This document shows, piece by piece, positions 47,087 through 55,777 of a stretch of DNA of 64,000 bases. The DNA lies in assembly GCF_002217795.2 (NCBI RefSeq), contig NZ_AP018823.1:2108001-2172000 (forward strand). Direction: 5' to 3'. The notes under the pieces are model-generated. The model was not told the origin of the DNA, did not search any database, and saw only the letters and a list, made by a program, of their open reading frames with translations. The first letter of the stretch is position 1. Each line of letters begins with the position of its first letter. Made by a program: the position numbers and the translations under genes. The DNA is from Aquitalea magnusonii. GTDB lineage: Bacteria; Pseudomonadota; Gammaproteobacteria; Burkholderiales; Chromobacteriaceae.

Positions 47087-47993
47087 GGTACTTGCCAATC
47101 TCCACGTCTTCGAGCACGGCCAGCGCATCTTCGGTCAGCACGGCCAGCGAGCAATACAGCGAAATCAGGTAGGACGCGATGGCGTTGCGGTTGATGCCCA
47201 TGAAGCGCACCGACAGGCCCGGACTCTGTTCGCCCGCCACACCCGGCTGGTACAGGCCGATCACGCCCTGACGCTTTTCACCCACGCGCAGCAGCAGGAT
47301 CTTGGTCTTGCCGTTTTCGTCGATAGGCAGCTTGTCCGACGGGATGATGGGCACACCGCGCCAGGTGATGAACTGCGAACCGAACAGGCTCACGGTCGGC
47401 GGCGGTACGCCACGGCGGGTGCATTCACGACCGAAGGCGGCAATGGCCAGCGGGTGGGCCAGGAAGAAGCCCGGCTCTTTCCATACCTTGGTCAACAGCT
47501 CGTCCAGATCGTCCGGGGTCGGTGCGCCGGTCAGGGTGGAGATGCGCTGGGTTTCGTCCACATTGGCCAGCAAGCCGTATTCCGGGTTGTTGATCAGCTC
47601 GGATTCCTGACGCTCCTTGATGGTTTCAATGGTCAGGCGCAGCTGTTCCTTGATCTGGTCGTGCGGACTGCTGTACAGGTCGGACACGCGGGTGTGTACG
47701 TCCAGCACGGTGGTGACCGCATTGAGGAACAATTCGCGCGGCTGTTCTTCGTAATCGACAAAGGTTTGCGGCAGTTCGGATTCGTCGCGCTGCGAGCAGG
47801 CCACCTGCACACCAGCGGCGTTTTTCACCCGGTTCAGACGGAAAATGCCCGCTTCTACCGGCGACCATTGCAGCAGATGCACCAGCCAGCGCGGGCTGAT
47901 GGTGGACAACTGCGGTACGGTTTTGGTGGCATTGGCTAGCTGGCGCGCGGCGTTGTCGCCCAGTGCCTGTTTGACGTCCTGATGTTGAGACAT
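47061..47993 (-). CDS. Family 2A encapsulin shell protein (SrpI-like)
   Basis: 310 residues, the size of Synechococcus SrpI. It is an HK97-fold capsid protein that self-assembles into a nanocompartment. Visible are an extended N-arm (about 1-40), the block LFLNAVTTVLDVHTRVSDLY, the segment EPGFFLAHPLAIAAFGREC, and the C-terminal domain GVPIIPSDKLPI to VRFMGINRNAIASYLISLY. There is no cyclic-nucleotide-binding insert, which separates 2A from 2B. The ATG at 47993 has GGAG 5 bases upstream. It is followed by the cargo desulfurase and preceded by serine acetyltransferase and rhodanese genes, the known 2A gene set. The protein was long annotated as a Crp-related or SrpI membrane protein in databases. 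Confidence 0.93.
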   Translation of the reverse strand: MSQHQDVKQALGDNAARQLANATKTVPQLSTISPRWLVHLLQWSPVEAGIFRLNRVKNAAGVQVACSQRDESELPQTFVDYEEQPRELFLNAVTTVLDVHTRVSDLYSSPHDQIKEQLRLTIETIKERQESELINNPEYGLLANVDETQRISTLTGAPTPDDLDELLTKVWKEPGFFLAHPLAIAAFGRECTRRGVPPPTVSLFGSQFITWRGVPIIPSDKLPIDENGKTKILLLRVGEKRQGVIGLYQPGVAGEQSPGLSVRFMGINRNAIASYLISLYCSLAVLTEDALAVLEDVEIGKYHDYPDTYK

Positions 47994-48027
47994 GTCTGCT
48001 CCATAAGGGATGGTGGAAGAAACAAAA

Positions 48028-48100
48028 CTGCAGGCAACACAGCCCCCTTGCCGGCGGCCTGCAGGCAAAGCTCCGCCCTGCCCGCTGCCCATGCAGCGGG
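48028..48100 (-). other. Two intercistronic hairpins before the encapsulin gene
   Basis: CTGCAGGC (48028-48035) pairs with GCCTGCAG (48057-48064), and CCCGCTGC (48081-48088) pairs with GCAGCGGG (48093-48100). They fill the 142-bp gap between epsC and the shell gene; the other joints in this operon are 40 bp or overlapping. They may stabilise the downstream mRNA or adjust shell versus enzyme output. T runs are absent. Confidence 0.5.
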
Positions 48101-48135
48101 ATCAGGTGGTCAATCAGTGATTGGTAGTGGTGCGG

Positions 48136-49080
48136 TTAAGGTGAGGCGGCTTGCAGGCTGGCCTGGCTAATCTGACTGCCTGGCGGCACGCTGCGGGTGA
48201 GCCAGACATTGCCGCCGATGCTGGAGCCACGCCCGATGGTGATGCGCCCCAGCACAGTGGCCCCGGCATAAATCACCACATCGTCTTCCACGATGGGGTG
48301 GCGCGGCTGGCCCTTGAGCAGGCTGCCATCCTCGCCCTGTTCGAAGCGTTTAGCCCCCAGGGTGACGGCCTGATACAGCCGCACCCGCTCACCGATGACG
48401 GCGGTTTCGCCGATCACCACGCCGGTGCCGTGATCGATGAAGAAGCCGGCACCGATCTGCGCGCCGGGGTGAATGTCGATACCGGTTTCACCATGGGCGA
48501 TTTCGGCAATGATGCGCGCCACCAGCGGCAGGCCGGCGCGATACAGCAAGTGCGCCAGACGGTGATGCAGGATGGCGTTGATGCCGGGATAGCACAGCAG
48601 CACTTCATCCACACTGCGCGCTGCCGGATCGCCTTGCCAGGCGGCGGTGATGTCGGCATCCAGCAGGCGGCGCTGATCGGGCAAGGCGGCGGCAAACTGC
48701 TGAACAATGGCCACCGACTGTGCCTCGATATCCTCTGCCGACAAACCGTTCAAGCGCGCGCTATAGCGCAGCTCCAGCACTACTTGCTCGGCCAGCGCAT
48801 CCAGCGCCACCGCCAGGCTGTGGCCGACAAAAAAGTCCTCGCTGCTGTCACGCAGCCCCGGCGGACCCAGCCGCATCGGAAACAGCGCCGCTGCCAGCGT
48901 GGCCACGATGTCACGCAAGGCGGTACGGGACGGAAACTCGCGGGTGGAAAAATCCCGCAAACGGCCCTGGCTTTGCCGCCAGTCGGCACGCGCCGCATGC
49001 AGGGCGCTGACTACGCTGTCCAGATGCCAGTCGTGTACCACCGGCTGGGCAGGACCAAAGGGGCGGACCAGATCATTCAT
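48136..49080 (-). CDS. epsC: Serine O-acetyltransferase, EpsC type
   Basis: 314 residues. Acetylates serine to O-acetylserine, the precursor that is sulfurised to cysteine. The N-terminal half is helical; the C-terminal part is a left-handed beta-helix of hexapeptide repeats (IDIHPGAQIGAGFFIDHGTG and VVIGETAVIGERVRLYQAV) with the catalytic His/Asp region. It is longer than CysE of E. coli and fits the EpsC subgroup. The ATG at 49080 is the only sensible start, with a weak ribosome binding site. It sits between the rhodanese and the encapsulin genes, so it probably feeds cysteine production for the encapsulated desulfurase. Confidence 0.88.
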   Translation of the reverse strand: MNDLVRPFGPAQPVVHDWHLDSVVSALHAARADWRQSQGRLRDFSTREFPSRTALRDIVATLAAALFPMRLGPPGLRDSSEDFFVGHSLAVALDALAEQVVLELRYSARLNGLSAEDIEAQSVAIVQQFAAALPDQRRLLDADITAAWQGDPAARSVDEVLLCYPGINAILHHRLAHLLYRAGLPLVARIIAEIAHGETGIDIHPGAQIGAGFFIDHGTGVVIGETAVIGERVRLYQAVTLGAKRFEQGEDGSLLKGQPRHPIVEDDVVIYAGATVLGRITIGRGSSIGGNVWLTRSVPPGSQISQASLQAASP

Positions 49081-49120
49081 CGCTGCACTCGCTCTATCGT
49101 CAGTCGGGCCGGGCCGGGTT

Positions 49121-49666
49121 TCAGTCTTGCTGCCAAGGCAGGTTCCAGTAGCGCCAGCCACCCACGTCACCACGCTGGTTCTGGCTGTCCAGATCGCCTT
49201 CAAACCCTTCCAGCACGTTGTACACCTGGGTAAAGCCAGCCTTGGCCGCTGCCTCGGCGGCGGCGGCGGAACGCTTGCCGCTGCGGCACAGCAGCACCAC
49301 GATGCTGTCCTTGCCACCGGTCTTGTTTTCCAGCTCGCGCAGGAAGCGCGGATTCTTGATCAGCGCCGTGCCGGTCTGCCAGGCCACATGCAGTGAGCCT
49401 GGCACCTGGCCGACGAATTTGCGCTCCTCGGCGGTACGCACATCCACCAGCGTGGCGACACCGGCTTCCACCAGCGACCAGGCTTCCAGCGGGTAGAGCG
49501 CGCCGGTATAGGCAAGGCCGCTGTCCGCGGCACGCAGGCGGGCGATTTCCAGCAGCTCTTCGCTGGCACTGACTGCGTCGGTGGCGCTGAGGTGATGGCC
49601 GCTAGGTCCGGCCTGGTTGGTATTCGGGGTGGTGCTGGAGGTGGTGTTGGTCTGCAGTTGCGTCAT
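49121..49666 (-). CDS. Rhodanese-domain sulfurtransferase
   Basis: 181 residues. The first ~30 are Thr/Ser/Asn-rich and probably disordered; the rhodanese domain follows (VDVRTAEERKFVGQVPGSLHV) with the active-site Cys127 in LLCRSGKRS. It should carry a persulfide and pass sulfane sulfur between partners. The ATG at 49666 has GGGAG 6 bases upstream; another ATG at 49690 lacks such a site. It is the first gene of the encapsulin operon. Its leader can fold over this start (see hairpin entry). Confidence 0.9.
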   Translation of the reverse strand: MTQLQTNTTSSTTPNTNQAGPSGHHLSATDAVSASEELLEIARLRAADSGLAYTGALYPLEAWSLVEAGVATLVDVRTAEERKFVGQVPGSLHVAWQTGTALIKNPRFLRELENKTGGKDSIVVLLCRSGKRSAAAAEAAAKAGFTQVYNVLEGFEGDLDSQNQRGDVGGWRYWNLPWQQD

Positions 49667-49709
49667 ATTGGTCTCCCTGGCTGATGCCATCTGGCTTGCA
49701 GACCAATAT
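49665..49709 (-). promoter_or_regulatory. Inverted repeat covering the ribosome binding site and start of the rhodanese gene
   Basis: A 10-bp perfect inverted repeat ATATTGGTCT / AGACCAATAT with 25 nt between the arms. In mRNA the 3' arm contains the last two bases of the GGGAG site, the spacer and the first two bases of the AUG. A small nested hairpin (GCC-AGAU-GGC) lies in the loop. It could block translation until opened, or be a protein-binding DNA dyad. Confidence 0.6.
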
Positions 49710-49730
49710 ACGCGGCAGTGCGCCGCCGAC

Positions 49731-49743
49731 TAAGCAAGAAAAA
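49731..49743 (-). promoter_or_regulatory. Shared 13-base motif, encapsulin operon copy
   Basis: TAAGCAAGAAAAA (plus-strand reading) starts 65 bp upstream of the rhodanese start codon. The same 13 bases occur at exactly the same distance before ssuE. It is a probable binding site for a common sulfur regulator (CysB/Cbl/SsuR type), overlapping the promoter region. Confidence 0.6.
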
Positions 49744-49773
49744 CTGCAGTGATTATGAAGAAAATAGATAACC

Positions 49774-49801
49774 ATGCCGTTATTATGGCATTTTCTGGCA
49801 T
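49774..49801. repeat. TGGCAT half-site cluster
   Basis: TGGCAT at 49786-49791 and 49796-49801, one helical turn apart, plus the inverted copy ATGCC at 49774-49778. It lies upstream of the shared motif in the encapsulin operon promoter region; a possible operator. Confidence 0.4.
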
Positions 49802-49881
49802 AACAAAAAGAATCGTCGCTTTCTCAGCAGACAAGTGCTTACCGAACAAGGGAAAGTGCGTGATGGATGCTTTGAAAATAC

Positions 49882-49911
49882 AAAACGGGATGGCGTTTGC
49901 CATCCCGTTTT
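49882..49911 (-). terminator. Terminator after metQ
   Basis: A 13-bp perfect stem (AAAACGGGATGGC and its complement) around GTTT, with A/T-rich ends suitable for both strands. It separates the metNIQ and encapsulin operons. Confidence 0.9.
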
Positions 49912-49938
49912 CAGTCAGCAGTGCGTATCAAGTCCGGA

Positions 49939-50727
49939 TCAGAACGCCGGAATCACTGCGCCCTGGTACTTGGTTTCGATGAACTTCTTGGCTTCCGGGC
50001 TGTTCAGCGCAGCAGCCAGTTTCTTGATGGCGGCGCTGTTCTTGTTGTCCGGACGGGCTACCAGCAGGTTGGCATACGGCGAGGTGGTTTCGGTGAACAG
50101 GCCATCCTTCTTCGGGTTCAGCTTGGCTTCCAGCGCGTAGTTGGCGTTGATCAGCGCAACGTCCACCTGATTCAGCACGCGCGGCAGGGTAGCGGCTTCC
50201 AGTTCCTTGATCTTGATGTTCTTCGGGTTGGACACGATGTCCTTGGTGGTCGGGTAGATGTTCTTGCGATCCTTCAGCTTGATCACACCGCCCTGATCCA
50301 GCAGCAGCAGTGCGCGGCCGGCATTGGTCGGGTCATTCGGGATGGCCACGGTAGCGCCTTGCGGCAGGTCGGCCACTTTCTTGTACTTGCTGGAGTAAGC
50401 GGCAAACGGCTCGATGTGTACCGGCTTGGAAGCCACCACCAGATGGGTGCCACGGTCCTTGTTGAACTTGTCCAGATACGGAATGTGCTGGAAGAAGTTG
50501 GCATCCAGCTGCTTTTCTTCTACCTGGGTGTTAGGCAGCACGTAGTCGTTGAACACCTTTACTTGCAGATCCACACCTTGCTTGGCCAGGGTGGGCTTCA
50601 GGGCTTCGAGGATTTCAGCATGCGGCACCGGCGAGGCAGCCACGGTCAGCTTTACATTTTCGGCGTGGACGGCCAGGGCGGCCACGCTCAGGCTCAGGGC
50701 AGCAAACAGCTTGGAAACGCGTTTCAT
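49939..50727 (-). CDS. metQ: D-methionine-type ABC transporter substrate-binding protein
   Basis: 262 residues. Periplasmic binding protein of the NlpA/MetQ family (VAASPVPHAEILEALKP, LDANFFQHIPYLDKFN). The signal peptide (residues 1-~22) ends in AVHA with no lipobox cysteine, so this one is predicted to be free in the periplasm rather than a lipoprotein, unlike most MetQ. GGAG lies upstream of the ATG at 50727. It is the third gene of metNIQ, 107 bp after metI. Methionine is the usual ligand; other sulfur compounds are possible given the neighbours. Confidence 0.88.
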   Translation of the reverse strand: MKRVSKLFAALSLSVAALAVHAENVKLTVAASPVPHAEILEALKPTLAKQGVDLQVKVFNDYVLPNTQVEEKQLDANFFQHIPYLDKFNKDRGTHLVVASKPVHIEPFAAYSSKYKKVADLPQGATVAIPNDPTNAGRALLLLDQGGVIKLKDRKNIYPTTKDIVSNPKNIKIKELEAATLPRVLNQVDVALINANYALEAKLNPKKDGLFTETTSPYANLLVARPDNKNSAAIKKLAAALNSPEAKKFIETKYQGAVIPAF

Positions 50728-50834
50728 CGTTTTTTTCTCCAGATCAATGGGCAAAGGGGCTCCATGCAGCCGGTCAAGTCCGGCTGCACAGGGATTCACA
50801 ACAAAGGGAATGCAGTAATGTGCTGGCGGCTGAC

Positions 50835-51512
50835 TCAGCCGAAGCGACAGCGGCGCACCAGGGCGTCGCCCGCGGTTTGCAGGGCTTGTACCAGCACCAG
50901 CAGCAGGGCCACGGTGACGATCATCACCTCGGTCTGGAAGCGCTGATAGCCGTAGCGGATGGCCAGATCGCCCAGCCCGCCGCCGCCAATCACCCCGGAC
51001 ATGGCGGTGTAACCCACCAACGCCACGGCGGTGACGGTAGCCGCGCCGATCAGACCGGGCATGGCCTCGGGCAGCAGCACCTTGAACACGATCTGCGGCA
51101 GTTTGGCCCCCATGGACTGGCTGGCTTCAATCACGCCGCGGTCGATTTCGCGCAGCACGTTTTCCACCAGGCGGCCAAAGAAGGGAATGGCCCCCACCAC
51201 CAGCGGCACGATGGCACCGGCCACGCCGATGGAGGTACCCACCAGCAGCAGGGTGAGCGGAATCAGCACAATCAGCAAAATGACAAACGGCAGCGAACGC
51301 AGCACGTTCACCAGGAAAGACAGCACCGCATACAGGCGCGGGCGGGCACGTAGCTGGCCCGGTGCGCTGATGTACAGCAGCACGCCCAGCGGCAGGCCGA
51401 ACACGATGGTAAACAGCAGGGACACACCCAACATGGTCAGGGTATCCAGCGTGGCGGTGCCGATTTCCGGCCAGTCCACCGTCAACAACAGGCTTGGGTC
51501 GAATCCGCTCAT
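50835..51512 (-). CDS. metI: Methionine ABC transporter permease
   Basis: 225 residues with five hydrophobic segments and the permease EAA-type loop (EASQSMGAKLPQIVFKVLLPEAMPG region). It forms the inner-membrane channel of the MetNIQ importer. The start (ATG 51512) overlaps the metN stop as ATGA. Confidence 0.92.
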   Translation of the reverse strand: MSGFDPSLLLTVDWPEIGTATLDTLTMLGVSLLFTIVFGLPLGVLLYISAPGQLRARPRLYAVLSFLVNVLRSLPFVILLIVLIPLTLLLVGTSIGVAGAIVPLVVGAIPFFGRLVENVLREIDRGVIEASQSMGAKLPQIVFKVLLPEAMPGLIGAATVTAVALVGYTAMSGVIGGGGLGDLAIRYGYQRFQTEVMIVTVALLLVLVQALQTAGDALVRRCRFG

Positions 51513-52522
51513 GCCAGCACCTCGCAACGTACACCCTCGCGGGCAAAAATCTCCGGCAGGGCCGGCAGTTCCACATCAGACGCCACCACGCCCACTAGCA
51601 ACTGGCCGCAAGGCGTGTCACGGATTTCGCTCAAGGTGCCACTGAGCAGGTTGACGCGCAGGCCGGTCGCACGGCCCACCTTGTCCAGCACCGGGCTGAG
51701 CGTGGGCTCGCCAACAAAGGTGAGCTTGAGCAGCGGCACGCCAATGCGCGCACGCCAGGCGTCCACCCGTTCGCCCTGGCCGAAACCGGTTTCGGCCAGC
51801 AGGCTGCGGGTGACCGCATGCTGCGGCTGCAGGAACACATCCAGCACACTGCCCTTTTCCACCACCTTGCCGTGATCCATTACCGACACGTGGTCGCACA
51901 GTTGGCGAATCACGCGCATGTCGTGGGTAATCAGCACGATGGTGAGATTGAGCTGGCGGTTGATGTCGGCCAGCAGGGCCAGAATGGAATCGGTGGTTTC
52001 CGGGTCCAGCGCCGAGGTGGCTTCGTCACACAGCAGCAGGTCCGGGTGATTGGCCAGCGCACGGGCAATACCCACGCGCTGCTTTTGCCCGCCGGACAAT
52101 TGCGACGGACGTTTTTCCTTGTGATCGGCCAGGCCCACCAGTTGCAACAGCTCGTCCACGCGGGCGTCCATTTGTGCCGGGGTCAGGGTACCGGCCAGCT
52201 CCAGCGGGAAGCGCACATTGCCGCCCACGGTGCGCGAACGCAGCAGATTGAAATGCTGGAACACCATACCGATGCGCTGGCGGCGCAGTTGCAACTCGGC
52301 TTCCGGCAAGGCGGTGAGTTCCTGCTCGCCCAGTGTCACCGTGCCGCTATCCGGACGTTCCAACAGGTTGAGACAACGAATCAGGGTACTTTTACCGGCC
52401 CCCGAGCGGCCGATGATGCCGTAGATTTCACCGGCGGCCACTTGCAGGCTGACATCGTCCAGCGCAGCGATGCGGCGGCCTTCATGGCTGAAATGTTTGC
52501 TGAGATTGCGTACTTCTATCAT
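51509..52522 (-). CDS. metN: Methionine ABC transporter ATP-binding protein
   Basis: 337 residues. ATPase domain with Walker A GRSGAGKST, signature LSGGQKQR and Walker B LLLCDEATSALD. It ends in a C-terminal NIL/ACT-like domain (about 260-337) that in MetN binds methionine and inhibits transport. It is the first gene of metNIQ, 225 bp from the end of the ssu operon. No SAM riboswitch is recognisable upstream. Confidence 0.94.
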   Translation of the reverse strand: MIEVRNLSKHFSHEGRRIAALDDVSLQVAAGEIYGIIGRSGAGKSTLIRCLNLLERPDSGTVTLGEQELTALPEAELQLRRQRIGMVFQHFNLLRSRTVGGNVRFPLELAGTLTPAQMDARVDELLQLVGLADHKEKRPSQLSGGQKQRVGIARALANHPDLLLCDEATSALDPETTDSILALLADINRQLNLTIVLITHDMRVIRQLCDHVSVMDHGKVVEKGSVLDVFLQPQHAVTRSLLAETGFGQGERVDAWRARIGVPLLKLTFVGEPTLSPVLDKVGRATGLRVNLLSGTLSEIRDTPCGQLLVGVVASDVELPALPEIFAREGVRCEVLA

Positions 52523-52694
52523 ACCGTCTGCGTTCTATCCCCTGCCCTGATCAGGCAGAAAGCGGGTGAGCGACGGGGGATAACCCGTCAGGAGTGGCAA
52601 GTCTAGCGATAGTTGCTGCAAACCAAAAATAATAAAAATTTTGTTGTATATCGTTTTGGAGAATATTGGATACAGAAGACTGCATCCCTCCAAC

Positions 52695-52732
52695 GCCGCT
52701 TGCCAGCCGCACCCGCGCGGCCGGCAAGCGGC
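52695..52732 (-). terminator. Inverted repeat after ssuF
   Basis: GCCGCTTGCC / GGCAAGCGGC with a GC-rich inner stem, 16 bp after the ssuF stop. The stem is strong but no T run follows; a probable end of the ssu operon. Confidence 0.5.
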
Positions 52733-52747
52733 AGTCGTCAGCGGCGC

Positions 52748-52966
52748 TCAAGCCAGCGTGGCGATGGATACTTCAGTGGATTTGACGAAGGCCACCACCG
52801 GCGAGCCCACTTTGAGCTGCAGTTCGCGCACCGAACGGGTGGTGATCACCGAGGTGACAATGCCGGAGGCGGTTTCCACGTCCACTTCGGACAATACCGG
52901 TCCTTCGATGATTTCCTTGATCACGCCCTTGAACTGGTTGCGCACATTAATGGATTGAATGCTCAT
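52748..52966 (-). CDS. ssuF: Molbindin-type TOBE protein, SsuF-like
   Basis: 72 residues forming a single Mop/TOBE domain (NQFKGVIKEIIEGPVLSEVD and TRSVRELQLKVGSPVVAFVK). Such small proteins bind molybdate or related oxyanions. The gene order ssuE-A-D-C-B followed by this protein equals ssuEADCBF of Pseudomonas putida, where SsuF was reported to be needed for growth on sulfonates and sulfate esters. It starts 23 bp after ssuB. Its biochemical role in sulfur metabolism is not clear. Confidence 0.82.
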   Translation of the reverse strand: MSIQSINVRNQFKGVIKEIIEGPVLSEVDVETASGIVTSVITTRSVRELQLKVGSPVVAFVKSTEVSIATLA

Positions 52967-52989
52967 GCTCTGCTTTCTATGTAATGGTG

Positions 52990-53784
52990 TTACAAGGCCC
53001 AGTGCAGCTGCGAGAAATGCAGCGCCGCGAGCGGTGTTTCATTGATTAACGGTGCATTGAAGGAAGGCCCTTGCAGCACGCGCTGCAGGATGTGCTGTTC
53101 CAGCGCCACAAAGCGGCTATCTGCCGGGTTGCGGCTGCGCGGCAGCTCCACCGGCAAATCCAGCGCCACCCGGCCCTCTTCCAGCAACACCACGCGGTCG
53201 GCCAGGGTCACGGCTTCGCTGACATCATGGGTCACCAGCACCGTGGTGCAGCCATGCTGCTGCCACAGCCGCTCGATCAGGCCCTGCATTTCCAGCCGGG
53301 TGAGCGCATCCAGCGCGCCCAGCGGTTCGTCCAGCAACAGCAGCGAGGGCTGATGCACCAGCGCCCGCGCCAGGGCCACCCGCTGGCGCTGGCCGCCGGA
53401 CAGCCGGGCCGGCCATTCCCCTGCCCGGTCAAGCAGCCCTACTTCGGCCAAGGCCTGCTCGGCTTCGCCGCGGCGGCTGGCCGGCAAGCCCAGCGCCACA
53501 TTGTCCAGCACGCTTTTCCACGGCAGCAGGCGGGCTTCCTGAAACATCACCCGCACGCTTTGTCCTGCCGGCTGTTGCAACAGGCCGCCATCAGGCTGAT
53601 CCAGCCCGGCCAACAGGCGCAGCAAGGTGCTCTTGCCGCAACCGGAGCGGCCCACTATGGCCAGGAACTGACCTTGCGGAATCAGCAGATTGAGTTGGTC
53701 CAGCACCACGCGATCGCCAAAACGCCGGCTCAGATCCTGCAGATGGATGGGGCTGGCGCTGTTGAGATCATCCAGTTTCATCAT
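52990..53784 (-). CDS. ssuB: Aliphatic sulfonate ABC transporter ATP-binding protein
   Basis: 264 residues. ATPase with Walker [10 protein letters not shown], signature LSGGQRQR and Walker B LLLLDEP. Powers SsuAC-mediated sulfonate import. Two adjacent ATGs exist (53784 and 53781); AGGAG is 3 or 6 bases away, so the second is slightly favoured. It lies 7 bp after ssuC. Confidence 0.93.
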   Translation of the reverse strand: MMKLDDLNSASPIHLQDLSRRFGDRVVLDQLNLLIPQGQFLAIVGRSGCGKSTLLRLLAGLDQPDGGLLQQPAGQSVRVMFQEARLLPWKSVLDNVALGLPASRRGEAEQALAEVGLLDRAGEWPARLSGGQRQRVALARALVHQPSLLLLDEPLGALDALTRLEMQGLIERLWQQHGCTTVLVTHDVSEAVTLADRVVLLEEGRVALDLPVELPRSRNPADSRFVALEQHILQRVLQGPSFNAPLINETPLAALHFSQLHWAL

Positions 53785-53791
53785 GTTCTCC

Positions 53792-54583
53792 TCAGGCGGC
53801 CTTGAAGTAGGACGGATGCCAGCGCAGCCAGCGTTTTTCCAGCGTCCGGGCGGCCACATCCACCACCTTGCCCAGCGCGGCATACAGCAGGATGGACAGC
53901 ACCACGATGTCGGTTTGCAGGAATTCGCGCGCATTGGCGGCCAGGTAGCCAATACCGCTGGTGGCCGACAGGGTTTCCGCCACGATCAGGATGATCCAGG
54001 CAATGCCCAGTGCGTAGCGGATGCCCACCAGGATGGACGGCAAGGCACCGGGCAACACCACCTGGCGGAACAGCGCATTACCACTGAGGCCATAGCTGCG
54101 CGCCATTTCCAGCAACTGCGGGTCCAGCGAGCGGATGCCGTGATAAGTGTTGAGGTAGACCGGAAACAGTACGGCAAAGGCCACCAGAAACACCTTGGCC
54201 GATTCGTCGATGCCAAACCACAGAATCACCAGCGGCAGGATGGCCAGCGGCGGGATATTACGCAGCATCTGCAAGGTGGTATCAAACAGCGCCTCGCCCA
54301 GACGCGACACCCCGGTAAGCAGGCCCAGCGACAGGCCAAGCCCGGCACCGATGACAAAACCGGCAGCCACCCGGCCAAAGCTGACCGCCAGATGACGGAA
54401 CAGGTCGCCACTGATCAGCAGTTGCCAGAAGGCCACTACCACTTCGCTGGGGGCAGGCAGCACGCGGTGATTGAGCCAGCCGGCCACCGAGGCCAGTTGC
54501 CAGAACGCCAGCAGCAGAATGGGCACCAGCCAGGGCAGCAGGCGCTGCCACAGGCCTTGCGCCAATGCATGTGAACGTGACAT
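53792..54583 (-). CDS. ssuC: Aliphatic sulfonate ABC transporter permease
   Basis: 263 residues, the length of E. coli SsuC. Six hydrophobic segments and the permease loop ([25 protein letters not shown]) are present. The start ATG at 54583 has GGAG 7 bases upstream; an ATG two codons earlier is too close to it. It follows ssuD by 11 bp. Confidence 0.93.
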   Translation of the reverse strand: MSRSHALAQGLWQRLLPWLVPILLLAFWQLASVAGWLNHRVLPAPSEVVVAFWQLLISGDLFRHLAVSFGRVAAGFVIGAGLGLSLGLLTGVSRLGEALFDTTLQMLRNIPPLAILPLVILWFGIDESAKVFLVAFAVLFPVYLNTYHGIRSLDPQLLEMARSYGLSGNALFRQVVLPGALPSILVGIRYALGIAWIILIVAETLSATSGIGYLAANAREFLQTDIVVLSILLYAALGKVVDVAARTLEKRWLRWHPSYFKAA

Positions 54584-54594
54584 GGCCATGCTCC

Positions 54595-55740
54595 TCAGGA
54601 AGCCGCCGCCTGGCGGGTTTCATTGGGCAATAGCTGGTTGGCCATCACCTCGCCTGCCGGTTGCTGGCCGATGCTGGGCTTGAGACGATCCGGCAGATGC
54701 GGGAACAGCAGCTCGGCCACGCGGTAGGCTTCGTCCAGATGCGGATAACCGGAGAACACGAAGGTTTCGATGCCCAGCTCGGCGTATTCCTGCATGCGGC
54801 GCGCCACGGTGGGGCCATCGCCCACCAGCGCCGTGCCTGCGCCGCCGCGCACCAGGCCGATGCCGGCCCACAGATTGGGTGAGATTTCCAGCTTGTCGCG
54901 GCTGCCGCCATGCAGCGCAGCCATGCGGCGCTGGCCTTCGGAATCGGCCCGTGCCAGGGTTTTCTGCGCATTGGCGATGGTGGCGTCATCCAGACGGCTG
55001 ATCAGCCGCTCGGCTGCGGCCCAGGCTTCTGCATTGGTTTCGCGCACGATGATGTGCAGGCGGATGCCAAAGCGCACCGTGCGGCCCAGCTTGGCGGCGC
55101 GCGCCCGCACATCGGCAATCTTCTTGGCCACTTCCGCTGGCGGTTCGCCCCAACTGAGGTAGACATCCACATGTTCGGCCGCCAGATCATGCGCGGCATC
55201 GGAAGAGCCACCGAAATACAGCGGCGGATACGGCTTGCTCACTGGCGGATACAGCAACTGCGCATCGCTCACCTTGATGTGCTTGCCATCCAGATTCACC
55301 TTGTCACCGGCCAGTACGCCCTTCCAGATGTGCAGGAATTCGCTGGCAGCTTCGTAGCGTTCGTCATGACTCAGCCAGCTACCATCACCGGCCAGTTCCA
55401 CCGGGTCGCCCCCGGCCACCACATTCACCAGCAGGCGGCCTTGCGACAGGCGGTCAAAGCTGGAAGCCATGCGTGCCGCCACCGTGGGCGACATGATGCC
55501 GGGGCGCACCGCCACCAGGAATTTCAGCTTGCGCGTGGCCGGAATCAGCGTGGCGGCAGTCACCCACGGGTCTTCGCATGAACGCCCGGTGGGAATCAGC
55601 GCACCATCAAAACCCAGGCTGTCTGCCGCGCGGGCAATCTGGGTGAGGTAGTCCAGGTCCACGGTGCGCGCCCCTTCCGGGCTGCCCAGATAACGTCCGT
55701 CACCATGGGTAGGGAAAAACCAGAAAATCTGCATGTCCAT
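54595..55740 (-). CDS. ssuD: FMNH2-dependent alkanesulfonate monooxygenase
   Basis: 381 residues, the length of E. coli SsuD, with the same N-terminal pattern ([14 protein letters not shown]). A luciferase-fold TIM barrel that oxidises alkanesulfonates to aldehyde and sulfite, using FMNH2 from SsuE and oxygen. The flexible loop and the Arg-rich C-terminal region near [13 protein letters not shown] are typical. It is third in the operon, 37 bp after ssuA. Confidence 0.96.
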   Translation of the reverse strand: MDMQIFWFFPTHGDGRYLGSPEGARTVDLDYLTQIARAADSLGFDGALIPTGRSCEDPWVTAATLIPATRKLKFLVAVRPGIMSPTVAARMASSFDRLSQGRLLVNVVAGGDPVELAGDGSWLSHDERYEAASEFLHIWKGVLAGDKVNLDGKHIKVSDAQLLYPPVSKPYPPLYFGGSSDAAHDLAAEHVDVYLSWGEPPAEVAKKIADVRARAAKLGRTVRFGIRLHIIVRETNAEAWAAAERLISRLDDATIANAQKTLARADSEGQRRMAALHGGSRDKLEISPNLWAGIGLVRGGAGTALVGDGPTVARRMQEYAELGIETFVFSGYPHLDEAYRVAELLFPHLPDRLKPSIGQQPAGEVMANQLLPNETRQAAAS

Positions 55741-55777
55741 TATTCCTGTCTTGTTCTTGACTTGATCTTGTCGGGGC

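Noticed and set aside
45083..47194. Long open frame on the plus strand opposite the cysteine desulfurase
   Set aside because: It is the GC-rich shadow of a gene with clear PLP and catalytic motifs; its His/Arg/Gln-rich translation resembles no protein and has no ribosome binding site.
52523..52747. SAM riboswitch or MetJ-type boxes before metN
   Set aside because: No S-box core or repeated AGACGTCT-like boxes; only an AT-rich tract and a GC-rich hairpin are present.
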